Positions 12,046 to 23,099 of a DNA stretch of 64,000 nucleotides are shown piece after piece. The stretch spans positions 1,674,001 through 1,738,000 of the forward strand of contig CANTAL010000021.1 of the NCBI GenBank assembly GCA_947650365.1. The letters are read 5' to 3'. The position numbers and the translations under genes were made by a program. The notes below the pieces were generated by a model. That model was not told the DNA's origin and made no database searches. It saw only the letters and a program-made list of their open reading frames with translations. How positions within the stretch are numbered: the stretch's first letter is position 1; every line of letters begins with the position of its first letter. This DNA comes from Chamaelirium japonicum (taxonomy: Eukaryota > Streptophyta > Magnoliopsida > Liliales > Melanthiaceae).

Positions 12046-12720
12046 AGAATGGAGAGAGAAGAGATAGAAGAAGACCAACTCCAATCCATTGGCCACGGGT
12101 ATAGATGTGAAGTAAGAAGGAATCTAAATTCCAAAACTCAACTTCTCAATATTTATACGATCCCGTTAGGGTGGGGCACGTTTGACGCCTCTCTCTTTCT
12201 CCCATCTCACTACACGTTATCAGTACAAACATGTCGAACCCAACCGACCAGTTACCTAAAAACGGAGAGAGAAACAAAGACAAAAGTTGATTTTTGGAAT
12301 TTAGATTCCTTCTTACTTCACACCTATACCCGTGGCCAATGGACTTGAGCAGAACTTCTTCTATCTTCTGTCTTCATTTATCTCTTCATTCTCTTCTCTC
12401 TTCTTTTTTCTTGTCTATGGAGTTTTAGAATTTAGATTCCTTCTTACTTCACACCTATATTCGGCTAATGGACTGTAGCAGGACTTCTTTTCTCTTCTAT
12501 CTTTATTTATCTCTCTATTCTTTTCTCAATTCTGTCTTTATTTATAATATAAAATATAAGTCTATTCTACTTAATTATCTAATTATGATAAATAATTATT
12601 TAATATACATTGAGATATTCAATTTGGTTTTTAAATTATTGAAGTCCTACTCCTATCCATTTTTATTAATTTAAATAACTATTTAATATATTTAGATGTT
12701 GAGATGATACTATTTTAAAA
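12046..12720. repeat. Plus unit, inverted minus unit and A+T remnant
   Basis: Plus body and tail with leader near 12160 and primer box near 12217. An inverted joint near 12283 (AAAAGTTGATTTTTGG) opens two minus bodies. From about 12530 to 12720 the sequence becomes A+T-rich with no close match to the standard island except a closing TTGAGATGATACTATT near 12698. Nothing else is seen in this stretch. Confidence 0.65.
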
Positions 12721-13951
12721 TTATTTTAGGTTTTACCTAGATTATTTAATCCCTAAGTAAGCTTACCCTATAAATAATTTACGACCCCTTTAGGGTGGGG
12801 CACGTCTGACGGCTCTCCCTTTCTCCCATCTTATAACAAGTTATCAGCACGAACATGTCGATCCCAACCGACCAGTCGCAAGAAAACAAAGAGAGAAATG
12901 AAGACAGAGAAGAGAGAATAAGAGAGAAGAGAGAATAAGAGAGAAGAGAACAGAGAGATAAATAAAGTGAGAAGTGAGAAGAAGTCCTTCTCCAGTCTAT
13001 TGGCTACGAGTATAGGTTTGAAGTAAGAAGGAATCTAAATTTCAAAACTCCACTTCTGTTTTTGTTTTTCTGTCCATTTTCTTGCAACTGGTCGGCTGAG
13101 CTTGACATGTTCGTGCTAATAACGTGTTGTGAGATGGGAGAAAGAGAGAGTCTTCAAACATACCTCACCCTAAAGGGGTCATATATTATTTATAGGGTAA
13201 GCTTACTTAGGGCCTAAGCAATCTATAGGAAACCCTAATCCATAGGAGAAGAGAGAAGAGAACGGAGAGATTTAATTATATTATTAAGAAGTGGAGTTTT
13301 GGAATTTAGATTCCTTTTTACTTCACACCAATACCCGTGGCAAATGGACTGGAGTAGGACTTCTTCTCTCTTCTCTCTTTGTTTATCTCTCTATTCTCTT
13401 CTCTCTTTTTTCTCTTCTCACAACACGTTATCAGCATGAATATGTCGAGCCCAACCGACCAGTCACAAGAAAACAGAGAGAAAAATAAGACAAAAGAGAG
13501 AGAAGAAAAGAGGAGAGAACAGAACGATAAACGAAGAGAGAAGAGATAAGAAGTCCTATTCCAGTCCATTAGCCACGGGTATATATGTGAAGTAAGAATA
13601 AATCTAAATTCCAAAACTCCACTTCTTAATATTTATACGACCCCATTAGGGTGGGGCATATTTGACGGCTATCTTTTTCTCCCATCACATAACACGTTAT
13701 CAGCACAACCATATTGAGCCTAGCCGACCAATCATAAGAAAATAGAGAGAGACATGAAGAAAGAAGTGCAGTTTTTGAATTTAGATTCCTTCTTACTTCA
13801 CATTTATACCCATAGTCAAAGGATTGGAGCAGGACTACTTCTCTCTTCTCTCTTTATTTATCTCTCCGTCATAAGAAAACGGAGAGAGAAACGAAAACAG
13901 AAAAGAGAGAAGAGAACAGAGAGATAAACGAAGAGCAAAGAGAGAAGAAGC

Positions 13952-14060
13952 CCTGCTACAGTCTATTAGCTACTAGTATAGGTGTGAAGTAAGAAGGAGT
14001 CCTGCTCCAGTCCATTAGCTACTAGTATAGGTGTGAAGTAAGAAGGAGACCTGCTCCAGT
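13952..14060 (+). repeat. 49-bp tandem duplication in the tail module
   Basis: Starts at 13952, 14001 and 14050 all read CCTGCT(A/C)CAGTC, giving two full 49-bp copies and the start of a third. Both full copies carry the otherwise rare GCTACTAGTATAGG in place of GCCACGGGTATAGG, so one arose from the other after that change. Confidence 0.85.
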
Positions 14061-14264
14061 CCAATGAAGAGAGAGAAGAAGAGAGAAGAGAATGGAGAGA
14101 TAAATAAAGAGAGAAGAGAGAAGAAGTCCTGCTCCAGTCCATTAGCCACGGGTATAGGTGTAAAGTACGAAGGAAGCAAAATTCCAAAATCCAATTGTAT
14201 TTTTGTTTCTCTCACTGTTTCCTTGCGACTGGTCAGCTGGGCACGACATGTTCGTACTGATAAC

Positions 14265-14425
14265 GTATTGTATGATGGGAGAAAGAGAAAGCTGTCAAAC
14301 ATGCCCCACCCTAAATGGGTCATATATTATTTATTGGATAAGTGTTGTGAGATTGGAAAAAGAGAGAGCTGTCAAATATGCCCTACCCTAAAGAGGTCGT
14401 ATATTATTTATAGGGTAAGCATACT
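14265..14425 (-). repeat. Duplicated leader with rare joint (partner near 57930-58090)
   Basis: A minus leader and TATA segment end abnormally in TTATTTATTGGATAAGT near 14328 and run straight into a second GTTGTGAGAT leader, which then continues into a normal promoter. The same abnormal joint occurs near 57995, showing that the two places share descent. Confidence 0.7.
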
Positions 14426-14554
14426 TAGGGCTTAAGTAATATATGGAAAACCCTAATCCATGGAAGAAGATAGAAGAAAACGGGGAGATTTAATTATATT
14501 AATAAGAAGTAGGGTTTTGGAATTTAGATTTTTTCTTACTTCACACCTATACCC

Positions 14555-15310
14555 GTGATAACTCTCTTTTTATCCCATCTCATAACACGTTATCAGCACG
14601 AACATGTTAAGCTCAGCCAACCAGTCACAATATAATGGAAAGAGAAATGAAGACAGAAGAAAGAGGAGAAGAGAGAAGAGAACGGAGAAATAAATAATGA
14701 GAGAAGAGAAAAGAAATCCTGCTCCGGTCCATTAGCCACGGGTATAGACATGAAGTAAGAAGAAATCTAAATTCTAAAATTCTACTTCTTAAAATTTATA
14801 TGACCCCTTTAGTGTGGGGCATATTTGACATCTCTCTATTTCTTCCATCTCACAATATGTTATCAGCACGAACATGTCTATCCTAGCCGACCAGTCATAA
14901 GAAAGCAGAGAGAGAAATAAAGATAGAAGAGAGAGAAGAAGAGAGAAGAGAATGGAGAGATAAACAAAAAGAGAAGAGAGATGAAGTCCTACTCCAGTCC
15001 ATTGGCCACGGGTATAAGTGTGAAGTTAGAAGGAATCTAAATTCCAAAACTTTACTTCTCGATATTTATACGACCCCTTTAGGGTGGGGCACATTTAACG
15101 GCTCTATCTTTCTCCCATCTCACAACACATTATTAGTACGAACATATCAAGCCCACCCGACCAGTCACAAGAAAATGGAGAGAAGAGAGAGAGAAGAGAG
15201 AAGAGAATGGAGAGATAAACGAAAAGAGAAAAGAGAAAAAGTCCTGCTCCAGTCCATTGGCCATGGATATAGGTGTAAAGTAAGAATTAATCTAAATTCC
15301 AAAACTCCAC
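14555..15310 (+). repeat. Run of short (about 270 bp) plus units
   Basis: Three primer boxes near 14589, 14862 and 15127 are spaced about 270 bp apart. Units join directly from the tail (ACTTCTTAAAATTTATA or CTTCTCGATATTTATACG) into the leader without a U3 or telo-box. This is the clearest satellite-like tandem in the first third of the window. Confidence 0.75.
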
Positions 15311-15660
15311 TTCCCAATAGTATCATCTGAACGTTATTACGATTATCATAGTAAATTCCAAAACTCTCTTAATTTTAAAGATTAATTTAATTAAAAAAAT
15401 TATAGTAATATTACTATGATAATCATAATAACGTTGAGATGATACTGTTAAGAAGTAGAGTTCTAGAATTTAGATTCCTTCTTACTTCACACCTATACCC
15501 GTGGGGATAATTAATTAAATAAGTTAAATATTTATAGGGTAAGCTTACTTAGAGCCTAAGCAATCTAAGGAAAACCCTAATCTATAAGAGTGATCCGACG
15601 ATGGACAGCCATCCGATCGAAATAAATAAAATAAATAAGCAATCTTCTATCTCATAATAC
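15311..15660. repeat. Island remnant followed by a minus promoter remnant
   Basis: Island borders face each other at 15318-15360 and 15410-15450 with about 50 bp of A+T sequence between, a collapsed palindromic island. A minus tail (15465-15505) is cut and joined through an A+T linker to a minus TATA/palindrome/extended-U3 segment at 15530-15625, which abuts a plus leader end near 15645. Confidence 0.65.
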
Positions 15661-16680
15661 ATTATCAACATGAAAATATCAAGCCCAGTCGATCAGTCAC
15701 AAGAAAATGGAGACAGAAACAAAAACAGAAGAGAGAGAAGAAGAACAAAGAGAATAGAGAGATAAACAAAGACAGAAGAAGTTTTTCTCCAATCCATTGG
15801 CCATGGGTATAGGTGTGAAGTAAGAAGTAATCTAAATTCCAAAACTCCACAGAAGAGAGAGAAGAAGAGAGAAGATAATAGAGAGATAAATAAAAAGAGA
15901 AGGGAGAAGAAGTCCTGCTCCAGTCCATTGGCCACGGGTATTTGTGTAAAGTAAGAAGGAATCTAAATTCCAAAACTCTACTTCTTAATAATATAATTAA
16001 ATCACTTTGTTCTCTTCTGTCTCTTTTCTCTCCTATATTCTCCCGTAGATTAGGGTTTCCCATAGATTGCTTAGGCCCTAAGTAAGTTTACCCTATAAAT
16101 AATATACGACCACTTTAGGGTGGGAAAAGTTTGATGACTCTTTCTTTCTCCTATCTCAGAACAAGTTATCAGCACAAACATATTGAGCCCAGCCAACCAG
16201 TCATAAGAAAATAGAGAGAGAAACGAAGACAGAAGAGAGAAAAGAAGAGAGAAGAGAATGGAGAGATAAATGAAGAGAGAAGAGAGAAGAAGTCCTGCTC
16301 CAGTTTATTGGCCATGCGTATAGGTGTGAAGTAAGAAAGAATACAAATTCCAAAACTCTACTTCCCAATAATATAATTAAATCTCCCTATTTTTTCCTTT
16401 CTTCTCTCATTGATTAGGGTTTCCTATAAATTGCTTAGGCCCTAAGTAAGCTTACCCTATAAATAATATATGACCCCTTTAGATTGGGGTATATTTCACG
16501 GCTCTCTCTTTCTTCCATCTTATAATACTTACCTTATAAATAATATATGACCTATTTAGGGTGGGGTACGTTTGACGGCTCTCTCTTTCTCCCATCTCAT
16601 AACATATTATCAGTACAAACATGTCGAGCCCAGCCGACCAGTCGCAAGAAAATAGAGAGAGAAACGAAGACAGAAGTGGA
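15661..16680 (+). repeat. Plus-orientation repeat units
   Basis: Primer boxes near 15661, 16165 and 16610; U3 segments at 16030-16110 and 16400-16470. The last leader is duplicated: TATAATACTTACCTTATAAAT near 16522 restarts the TATA region, an arrangement also seen at 37110-37170 and 48330-48390. The block ends at an inverted joint near 16675. Confidence 0.7.
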
Positions 16681-17569
16681 GTTTTGGAAATTATATTCCT
16701 TATTACTTCACACCTATACCCGTGGCCAATAAACTAGAGCATGACTTCTTCTCTCTTCTCTTTTTATTTAACTCTCTATTCTCTTCTCTCTTCTTCTCTC
16801 TCTTCTATAGAGTTTTGGAATTTAAATTCTATCTTACTTCACACCTATACCCGTGGTCGATGGTTGGAGTAGGACTTCTTCTTTCTTCTCTCTTCGTTTA
16901 TCTTTTCATTCTCTTCTCTCTACTTCTCTCTTGTCTATTTTTGTCTCTCTTTCTATTTTTTTATGACTGATCGGCTAGGCTCGATATGTTCATGCTGATA
17001 ATGTATTATAAGATGAGAGAAAGAAAGAGCCATCAAATATGCCCCACCCTAAAGGGGTCATATAAATATTGAGCACTGGAGTTTTGGAATTTAGATTCCT
17101 TCTTACTTTACATATATACCCGTGGCCAATGGACTGAAATAGGACTTTTTATCTCTTCTCACTTTATTTATCTCTCCGTTATCTTTTCTTTCCTTCTTTC
17201 TCTTTTGTCTTTGTTTCTCTCTCCGTTTTCTTGTGACTAATCGGCTGGGCTCGACATATTCGTGAAGATAACGTGATGTAAAATGGGAGAAACAATGAGT
17301 CGTCAAACATACCCCACCCTAAAGGGGTTCTATTAATATTAAGAAGTGGAGTTTTGGAATTTAGATTCCTTTTTACTTCACACCTATACCCGTAGCTAAT
17401 AGAATGGAGCAAGACTTCTTCTCTCTTATCTCTTTTTTTAACTCTCTGTTCTCTTCTCTCTCCTTCTCTCTCTATCTCTCTCTTCTATCTTCATTTCTCT
17501 CTCCGTTTTTTTATGACTGGTCCATTGGGCTCGATATATTCGTGTTGATAACGTATTCTGAGATGGGAG
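16681..17569 (-). repeat. Minus-orientation repeat units
   Basis: Tail modules start near 16680, 16805, 17070 and 17350; primer boxes near 16990, 17260 and 17540. Units join leader to tail with no U3 (TATAAATATTGAGCACTGG near 17065 and TTAATATTAAGAAGTGG near 17335). The last unit leads into the A+T module at 17570. Confidence 0.7.
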
Positions 17570-19125
17570 ATTGCTTCTTTATTTTATTTTTTTCAATTAA
17601 TATTTCTTTAAATATTATAAAGTATATTGTTTCTTTAAATATTTAAATAGTACCATCTCAATATTATTATATAAATATTTAATTATAAAATATTTCATAT
17701 TTATTAAATAATTTATATAAATTTATGTGTATAAAAAATATTTTATTTCTCTTCTTCTCTCTTTATTTATCTCTCTATTCTCTTCTCTCTTTTTCTCTCT
17801 CTTCTGTCTTCGTTTCTTGTATCGTTATCTTGTGACTGGTCGGCTGGGCTCGACACGTTCATGCTGATAACGTATTGTGAGACAAGAGAAGAAGAGAGAA
17901 GAAGAGAGAAAAGAACAGAAAGAACAATAAAGAGAGAAGAGAAAAAAAGTCTTACTCCAGTCCATTCGGCACCGGTATAGGAGTAAAGTAAGAATGAATC
18001 TAAATTTTAAAAGTCCACTTCTCAATAATATAATTAAATATCTTCGTTCTCTTCTCTATTCTCCCATGGATTAGGTTTTCCCATAGATTGCTTAGGCCTT
18101 AAGTAAGCTTACCCTATAAATAAATACGACCCCTTTAGGGTGGGGCATGTTTGATGGATCTCGCTTTCTTCCATCTCACAATTTGTTATCAGCATGAACA
18201 TCTCGAGCCCAGCTGACCAGTCGCAAGAAAACGAAGAGAGAAACGAAGACAGAAAAGAGAAGAGAACAGAAAGATAAATAAAGAGAGAAGAGAAAAGAAA
18301 TACTGCTCCAGTCCATTCGCCATGGGTATAAGTATGAAGTAAGAATAAATCTAAATTCCAAAACTCTACTTCTCAATAGCATCATCTCAAAGTTATTATA
18401 ATTATCATAGTAAATTCCAAAACTCTCTTTGTTTTAATTAAATAATTAATTTAATTAAAAAAATTATAGTAATATTATCAGTATGAAAAGAGAAGAAGTC
18501 CTGCTCTAGTCCATTGGCCATGGGAATAGGTGTGAAGTAAGAAAGAATCTAAATTACAAAACTTCACTTCTTAATATTTATATGACCCTTTTAGGGTAGG
18601 GCACGTTTGACGACTCTCTCTTTCTTGCACCTTACAACACGTTATCAGAATGAACATATTGAGCCCAGTCTACCACTCAAGTGAAAACGAAGAAAGAAAC
18701 AAAGACAGAAGAGAGAGAAGAAGAGAGAAGAGAAAATAAAGAAAGAAACAAAGACAGAAGAGAGAAGAAGAGAGAAGAGAATGAAGAAATAAATGAAGGG
18801 AGAAGAAGTCCTGCTCCAGTTTATTAGCCACGAGTATAGGTGTGAAATAAGAAGGAATCTAAATTACAAAACTCAACTTCTCAATATTTATACGACCCCT
18901 TTAGGGTTGGGCATATTTGACGGCTCTCTCTTTCTCCCATCTCACAACATGTTATCAGTACGAACATATCGAGCCCAACCGACCAGTCGTAAGAAAATGG
19001 AGAGAGAAACAAAGACAGAGGGAAGAGAACAGAGAGATAAACAAAGAGATAAGAGAGAAGAAGTTATGCTCTAGTCCATTGACCATGGGTATAAGTATGA
19101 ACTAAGAAAGAATCTAAATTCTAAA
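17330..19125 (+). repeat. Segmental duplication, copy B (partner 2280-4080)
   Basis: Carries the same joints as 2280-4080 in order: A+T module 17570-17745, inverted joint near 17880, U3 18060-18140, island hybrid 18378-18490 running into TTATCAGTATGAAAAGAG, primer box ATCAGAATGAACATA near 18645, doubled purine block 18690-18780, and tail CTCAACTTCTC near 18868. Homology is lost near 19125, where this copy flips to minus and copy A enters a U3. Confidence 0.75.
17570..17745. repeat. Conserved A+T module, copy 2
   Basis: Close direct copy of 2522-2703, with the same entry (after GAGATGGGAGATTGC) and exit (AAAAATATTTTATTTCTC). Part of copy B of the segmental duplication. Confidence 0.65.
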
Positions 19126-21551
19126 AATCCACTTCTGTCTTCGTTTCTCTCTTCGTTTTCTTACGACTGATCGGCTGGGCTCGATATGTTCGTACTGATA
19201 CCTTGTTGTGAGATAGGAGAAAGACAGAGTCATCAAATGTGCCCCACCCTAAAAGGGTCGTATATTATTTATAGGGTAAGCTTACTTAGGACCTAAGCAA
19301 TCTATAAAAAACCCTAATCCATGGGAGAAGATAGGAGAGAACTGAGAGATATAATTATATTATCGAGAAGTGGAGTAGAGACGTCAAACGTGCCCCACCC
19401 CAAAGGGGTCGTATATTATTTATAGGTTAAGCTTACTTAGGGCCTAAGCAATCTATGAATAATTAATTTAATTAAAAAAATTATTTAAATTATTTAAAAT
19501 CTTTGGGATGATATTATTGAGAAGTAGAATTTTGGAATTTAGATTCTTCTTACTACACACCTATACCTGTGGCGAATGGACTGGAGTAGGACTTATTCTC
19601 TCTTTTTTTCTTGTTTATCTTATTATTCTCTTCTCTCTTCTTCTCTCAATCGATTGTCAAAAAATTTTTTGTAATAAAATTAATTTATATTTTTATTTGA
19701 AAAATTTTAAAACAATACAACTGTTATGAGATCGTTCGATCAGATGGCAATGAATTAGAGCAGGACTTCTTTTCTCTTCTATCTTCCTTTATATCTCTAT
19801 TCTCTTCTCACTTCTTCTCTCTCTTTTGTCTTCGTTTCTCTCTCCGTTTTCTTGTGATTGATCGATTGTGCTCGACATATTCGTGCTGATAACGTATTGT
19901 TAGATGGGAGAAAAAGAGAGTCATCAAACGTGCCCTATCTAAAGGGGTCGTATATTATTTATAGGGTAAGCTTACTTAGGGCCTAAGCTATCTATGAAAA
20001 ACCCTAATCCATGGGAGAAGAAAAAAGAGAACGAAGAGACTTAATTATATTATTAAGAAGTAGAGTTTTGGAATTTAGATTCCTTCTTAGTTCACACCTA
20101 TACTCGTGGCCAAAAGACTGGAGCATGTCTTCTTCTCTCTTCTCTCATTGTTTATCTCTCTGTTCTCTTTTCTCTTCTTCTCTCTCTTTTGTCTTCGTTT
20201 CTCTCTCTATTTTCTTATAACTGGTCGGTTGGGCTCGATATGTTCATACTGATAAAGTATTATGAGATGGGAGAAAGAGAGAGCCGTCAAACATGCCCCA
20301 CCCTAAGGGGGTCGTATAAATATTGAAAAATGGAGTTTTGGAATTTAGATTCTTTCTTACTTTATACTTATACCCGTGGCCAATGGACTAGAGTAGGACT
20401 TCGTCTCTTTTTTCTCTTCATTTATTTCTTTGTTCTCTTCTATTTTCTTCTCTCTCTTTTATGGAGTTTTGGAATTTATATTCCTTCTTACTTCATACCT
20501 ATACCCGTATAAGAAGATACTATTTAAACAATTAATTTTCAGTTTTCTTCTCTTTCTTCTGTCTTTGTTTCTCTTTTTGTTTTCTTATGACTGGTTGGCT
20601 CGGCTAGATATGTTCGTGCTGATAACGTTTTGTGAGATAGGAGAAAAAGAGAACCGTCAAACGTGCCCTACCCTAAAGGGGTCGTATTTTATTTATAGGG
20701 TATGCTTACTTAGGGCCTAAGCAATCTATGGTAAACCCTAATCCATGGGAGAAGAGAGAAGAGAACGGAAAGATTTAATTATTTTATTGAGAAGTAGAGT
20801 TTTATAATTTAGATTTATTCTTACTACACATCTATACCCATGGCGAATAGACTGGAGTAGAACTTCTACTCTCTTCTCTATTCGTTTATCTCTCTATTTT
20901 CTTCTCTCTCTTCTGTCTTCGTTTCTCTTTCTGTTTTCTAATAACTGGTCGGTTGGGCTCGACATATTCGTACTGATAACGTGTTTTAAGATAGGAGAAA
21001 GGGAGAGTCATCAAACATGTCCCACCCTAATTAGATTTATTCTTACTTTACACCTATACCCGTGGCCAATAGATTGGAGTAGGACTTCTTCTATCTTCTC
21101 TCTTCGTTTATCTCCCTGTTCTCTTCTCTTTTTTTTCTCTCTTCTATCTTCCTTTCTCTCTCTGTTTTCTTATGACTGGTCGGCTGGGCTTGACATATTC
21201 GTGTTAATAACGTATTATGTGATGGAGAAAAAGAGAGCCGTCAAATATGCCCCACCCTAAAAGGGCCATATAAATATTAAGAAGTGGAGTTTTAGAATTT
21301 AGATTATTTCTTACTTTACACTTATACCCGTAGTGAATGGACTGGATTAGGACTTCTTCTTTCTTCTCTCTTCATTTATCTCTCTGTTCTCTTCTTTCTT
21401 CTTCTCTCTCTTCTGTCTTCGTTTCTCTCTCTGTTTTTTTGTGACTGGTCGGTTAGGCTCAACATATTCGTGCTGATAACGTGTTGTGAGATGGGAGAAA
21501 GAGAGAGCCATCAAACGTGCTCTACCCTAAAAGGGTCGTATATTATTAATA
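19126..21551 (-). repeat. Long minus-orientation run of repeat units
   Basis: Primer boxes near 19187, 19885, 20245, 20615, 20965, 21200 and 21465; promoter segments near 19250-19325, 19385-19455, 19940-20015 and 20675-20745. A plus-type island/U3 fragment (19650-19745) is inserted in the opposite sense. A leader deletion near 21030 (CCCACCCTAATTAGATT) joins two units. The run stops inside the TATA region at 21551, where the gypsy fragment begins. Confidence 0.75.
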
Positions 21552-21737
21552 ATGTTGGCAACTTACAAATGCTTCGAGTGTGGAGAAGTAGGACATCTCA
21601 TTGCTCAATGCCTAAAAAAGAGACCTCAGACTCATCTGACAGAAAGTGAAGAGCCGACTGAGGAAACCCTAAACAACATGGCTGAAGAAGAGCATGATGA
21701 TGATCCTAGAGATACTGACTATCAGGAGTATATATGA
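21552..21737 (+). pseudogene. gag nucleocapsid fragment with CCHC zinc knuckle
   Basis: The frame reads through CFECGEVGHLIAQC (21570-21611), a CX2CX4HX4C knuckle that binds retrotransposon RNA, followed by an acidic linker rich in E and D. It stops at TGA/TAA just after DYQEY. The protease frame opens in the +1 frame across the same bases. The inverted copy has the identical stop and offset, so the frame change is ancestral rather than new here. Upstream capsid sequence is absent: the fragment starts in the repeat TATA region and the first ATG is fortuitous. Confidence 0.8.
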
Positions 21738-22096
21738 TAAAACACATGATGTCGTCGCTGAAGCTGACGAGGCAACGCATGCACTAGTCATGCATCGTGT
21801 TTTGTCAACACCTAAAGCCCCTGAACTAGATTGGTGGTTTATAAGGAATATCTTCCACCCGACTTGTACATCAAAAAGGAGACATTGTGTCCTCATCACA
21901 GACAGTGGTAGTACCGAAAACTTAGTTGCCCAGATTATGGTTGACAAGTTAGAACTCAAGACGGAGAAGCTATTCAAGCCATACAATTTATCATGGTTTA
22001 ATAAAGGATCATATGTCTCTATTAAAGAGTGATGCCTAGTCGAGTACACCATTGGCAAAATGTATAAGGAAGCCGTTTGGTATGATGTGGCATTTG
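21695..22096 (+). pseudogene. Retrotransposon aspartic protease fragment
   Basis: The +1 frame carries the active-site triad DSG at 21901-21909 in the context ITDSGST, preceded by WWFIRNIFHPTCTS, a block common before the protease in plant gypsy elements. The protease normally cuts the gag-pol polyprotein as a dimer. A TGA at 22030-22032 stands where the inverted copy has CGA (Arg), a CpG transition. After WYDV (near 22085) the frame is lost to a short deletion also present in the other copy, so neither can encode a complete protease-linker protein. Confidence 0.8.
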
Positions 22097-22535
22097 TCAC
22101 GTTCTATTGGGCCGCCCTTGGCAATACGACAGAAAGACAAAGCATGATGGGGAAAAGAACACTTACTCATTCTGTAAAGATGACTATAACATCACCTTAG
22201 TGCCTCATAGGGAGCCACTGAAGCTACTTTTTAGTGAGCCGAAACCCCCACACGTTACCCCAAAATTGCCAAAAGAGAAACCAAAGGCCCTACCAGCATT
22301 ACTGACACAAGCTTGCTTCGAGGACGAGCCTAGAGAATCTCACTTCATCGTATTCCTCATAGCAAAGGAGGCCCGAGAGGGCCCTAGCATTCCTCATGAG
22401 ATTCGAGTCCTACTTGAAGACTTCAATGATCTCATTCCAAAGGAACTACCTGAAGGACTTCCACCTCTTAGGGATAATCAACATTGTATTGATTTAGTCT
22501 CGGAAGCGATGCTACCTTATTTTCCTCAATTCGAA
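22097..22535 (+). pseudogene. pol linker between protease and reverse transcriptase
   Basis: Another frame reads GRPWQYDRK, a lysine- and proline-rich linker, and then VLLEDFNDLIPKELPEGLPP near 22410-22470, the conserved entry to Ty3/gypsy reverse transcriptase where the chain usually continues with an H-x-I-D-L motif (HCIDLV is present). The frame ends near 22535 and the RT continues two bases displaced. The inverted copy shares this linker up to about Glu-Ser before its breakpoint. Confidence 0.8.
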
Positions 22536-22867
22536 TGAGACCGTCTGAAGATGAGGAGATGCGTCGATAGATTACCGAGTTACTGCAAAAAGGACTAATC
22601 CAAGAGAGCATGAGTCACTGCACAGTACCTGTACTCCTAACTCCCAAGAAGGATAGGACATAGAGAATATGCATAGACTATCGTGCCATCAATCGAATAA
22701 CGATCAAGTATAGGTTTTCGATTCCCCGATTAGATTATATGCTTGATATGCTACATGGCACAATTTTTTTTTCAAAAATTGATTTTTGTAGTGGTTATCC
22801 TTAGATCCGCGTACGACCCGGTGACGAATAGAACACTGTATTTAAAACTCGGGATGGACTATCCTCG
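22535..22867 (+). pseudogene. Reverse transcriptase N-terminal fragment with four TAG stops
   Basis: One frame carries recognisable RT landmarks: [31 protein letters not shown] and KIDFCSGYP. It is cut before the YxDD catalytic motif. Four in-frame TAG codons interrupt it, at 22568-22570, 22661-22663, 22802-22804 and 22829-22831. By family comparison two replace Gln (CAG) and two replace Trp (TGG), that is C-to-T changes on either strand. The fragment ends near 22867 at a second partial RT snippet. Confidence 0.8.
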
Positions 22868-22899
22868 AAAATTAATCTTCGTAGTGGTTATCCTTAGAT
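22868..22899 (+). repeat. Second RT snippet, duplicate of 22775-22806
   Basis: Thirty-two bases repeat the sequence encoding KIDFxSGYP with about three differences, 93 bp downstream of the first. Both carry the same TAG after the proline codon. At its end the four bases AGAT (22896-22899) are shared with the inverted gag-pol copy that follows, so the inversion breakpoint lies on a 4-bp microhomology. Confidence 0.75.
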
Positions 22900-23099
22900 T
22901 CTCTTGGCTCGTCCTCCAAGCAAACTTGCATCAGCAATACTGGTAGGGCCTTTGGTTTCTCTTTTGGCAATTTTGGGGTAACGTGTGGGGGTTTTGGCTC
23001 ACTAGAAAGTAGCTTCAGTGGCTCCCTATGAGGAACTAAGGTGATGTTATAGTTATCTTTACAGAATGAGTAAATGTTCTTTTCCCCATCATGCTTTGT

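Larger units (their letters stand above)
12721..14554. repeat. Mixed-orientation repeat block
   Basis: U3 plus at 12721-12790 and primer box near 12841; inverted joint near 13052; minus promoter 13165-13245; inverted joint near 13410 (TCTTCTCACAACACG) with a primer box near 13424; plus leader near 13640 and primer box near 13697; inverted joint near 13768; a short minus body that switches back near 13868; the 49-bp tandem at 13952-14060; then an inverted joint near 14190 and a minus promoter region. At least six orientation flips in 1.8 kb. Confidence 0.7.
21552..22867 (+). mobile_element. Ty3/gypsy retrotransposon fragment, copy 1 (gag-NC to RT)
   Basis: The only clearly protein-derived DNA in the window together with its inverted partner. 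It runs from the nucleocapsid zinc knuckle through protease and the linker to the start of reverse transcriptase, the order of a plant Ty3/gypsy polyprotein. The GRPWQYDR block after the protease is typical of plant chromovirus-like pol. The 5' gag, RNase H, integrase and both LTRs are missing. Four reading-frame changes and several stops make it dead. Base composition is much more balanced than the flanking repeats. The left edge cuts the repeat in its TATA region, with no visible target duplication. Confidence 0.85.

Noticed and set aside
14555..15310. CRISPR array
   Set aside because: Repeats are long, diverged and present in both orientations, with no short unique spacers; the sequence is eukaryotic.
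21725..21740. Programmed +1 frameshift between gag and protease
   Set aside because: The offset is shared by both copies, but both also share a clear lesion downstream, so common descent from a dead element explains it more simply. Kept only as an alternative in the findings.
21669..22100. 143-codon minus-strand frame over gypsy copy 1, and a 158-codon plus-strand frame at 23091-23567
   Set aside because: Both are antisense shadows of the protease region; the real signals (DSG, CCHC) are on the other strand.
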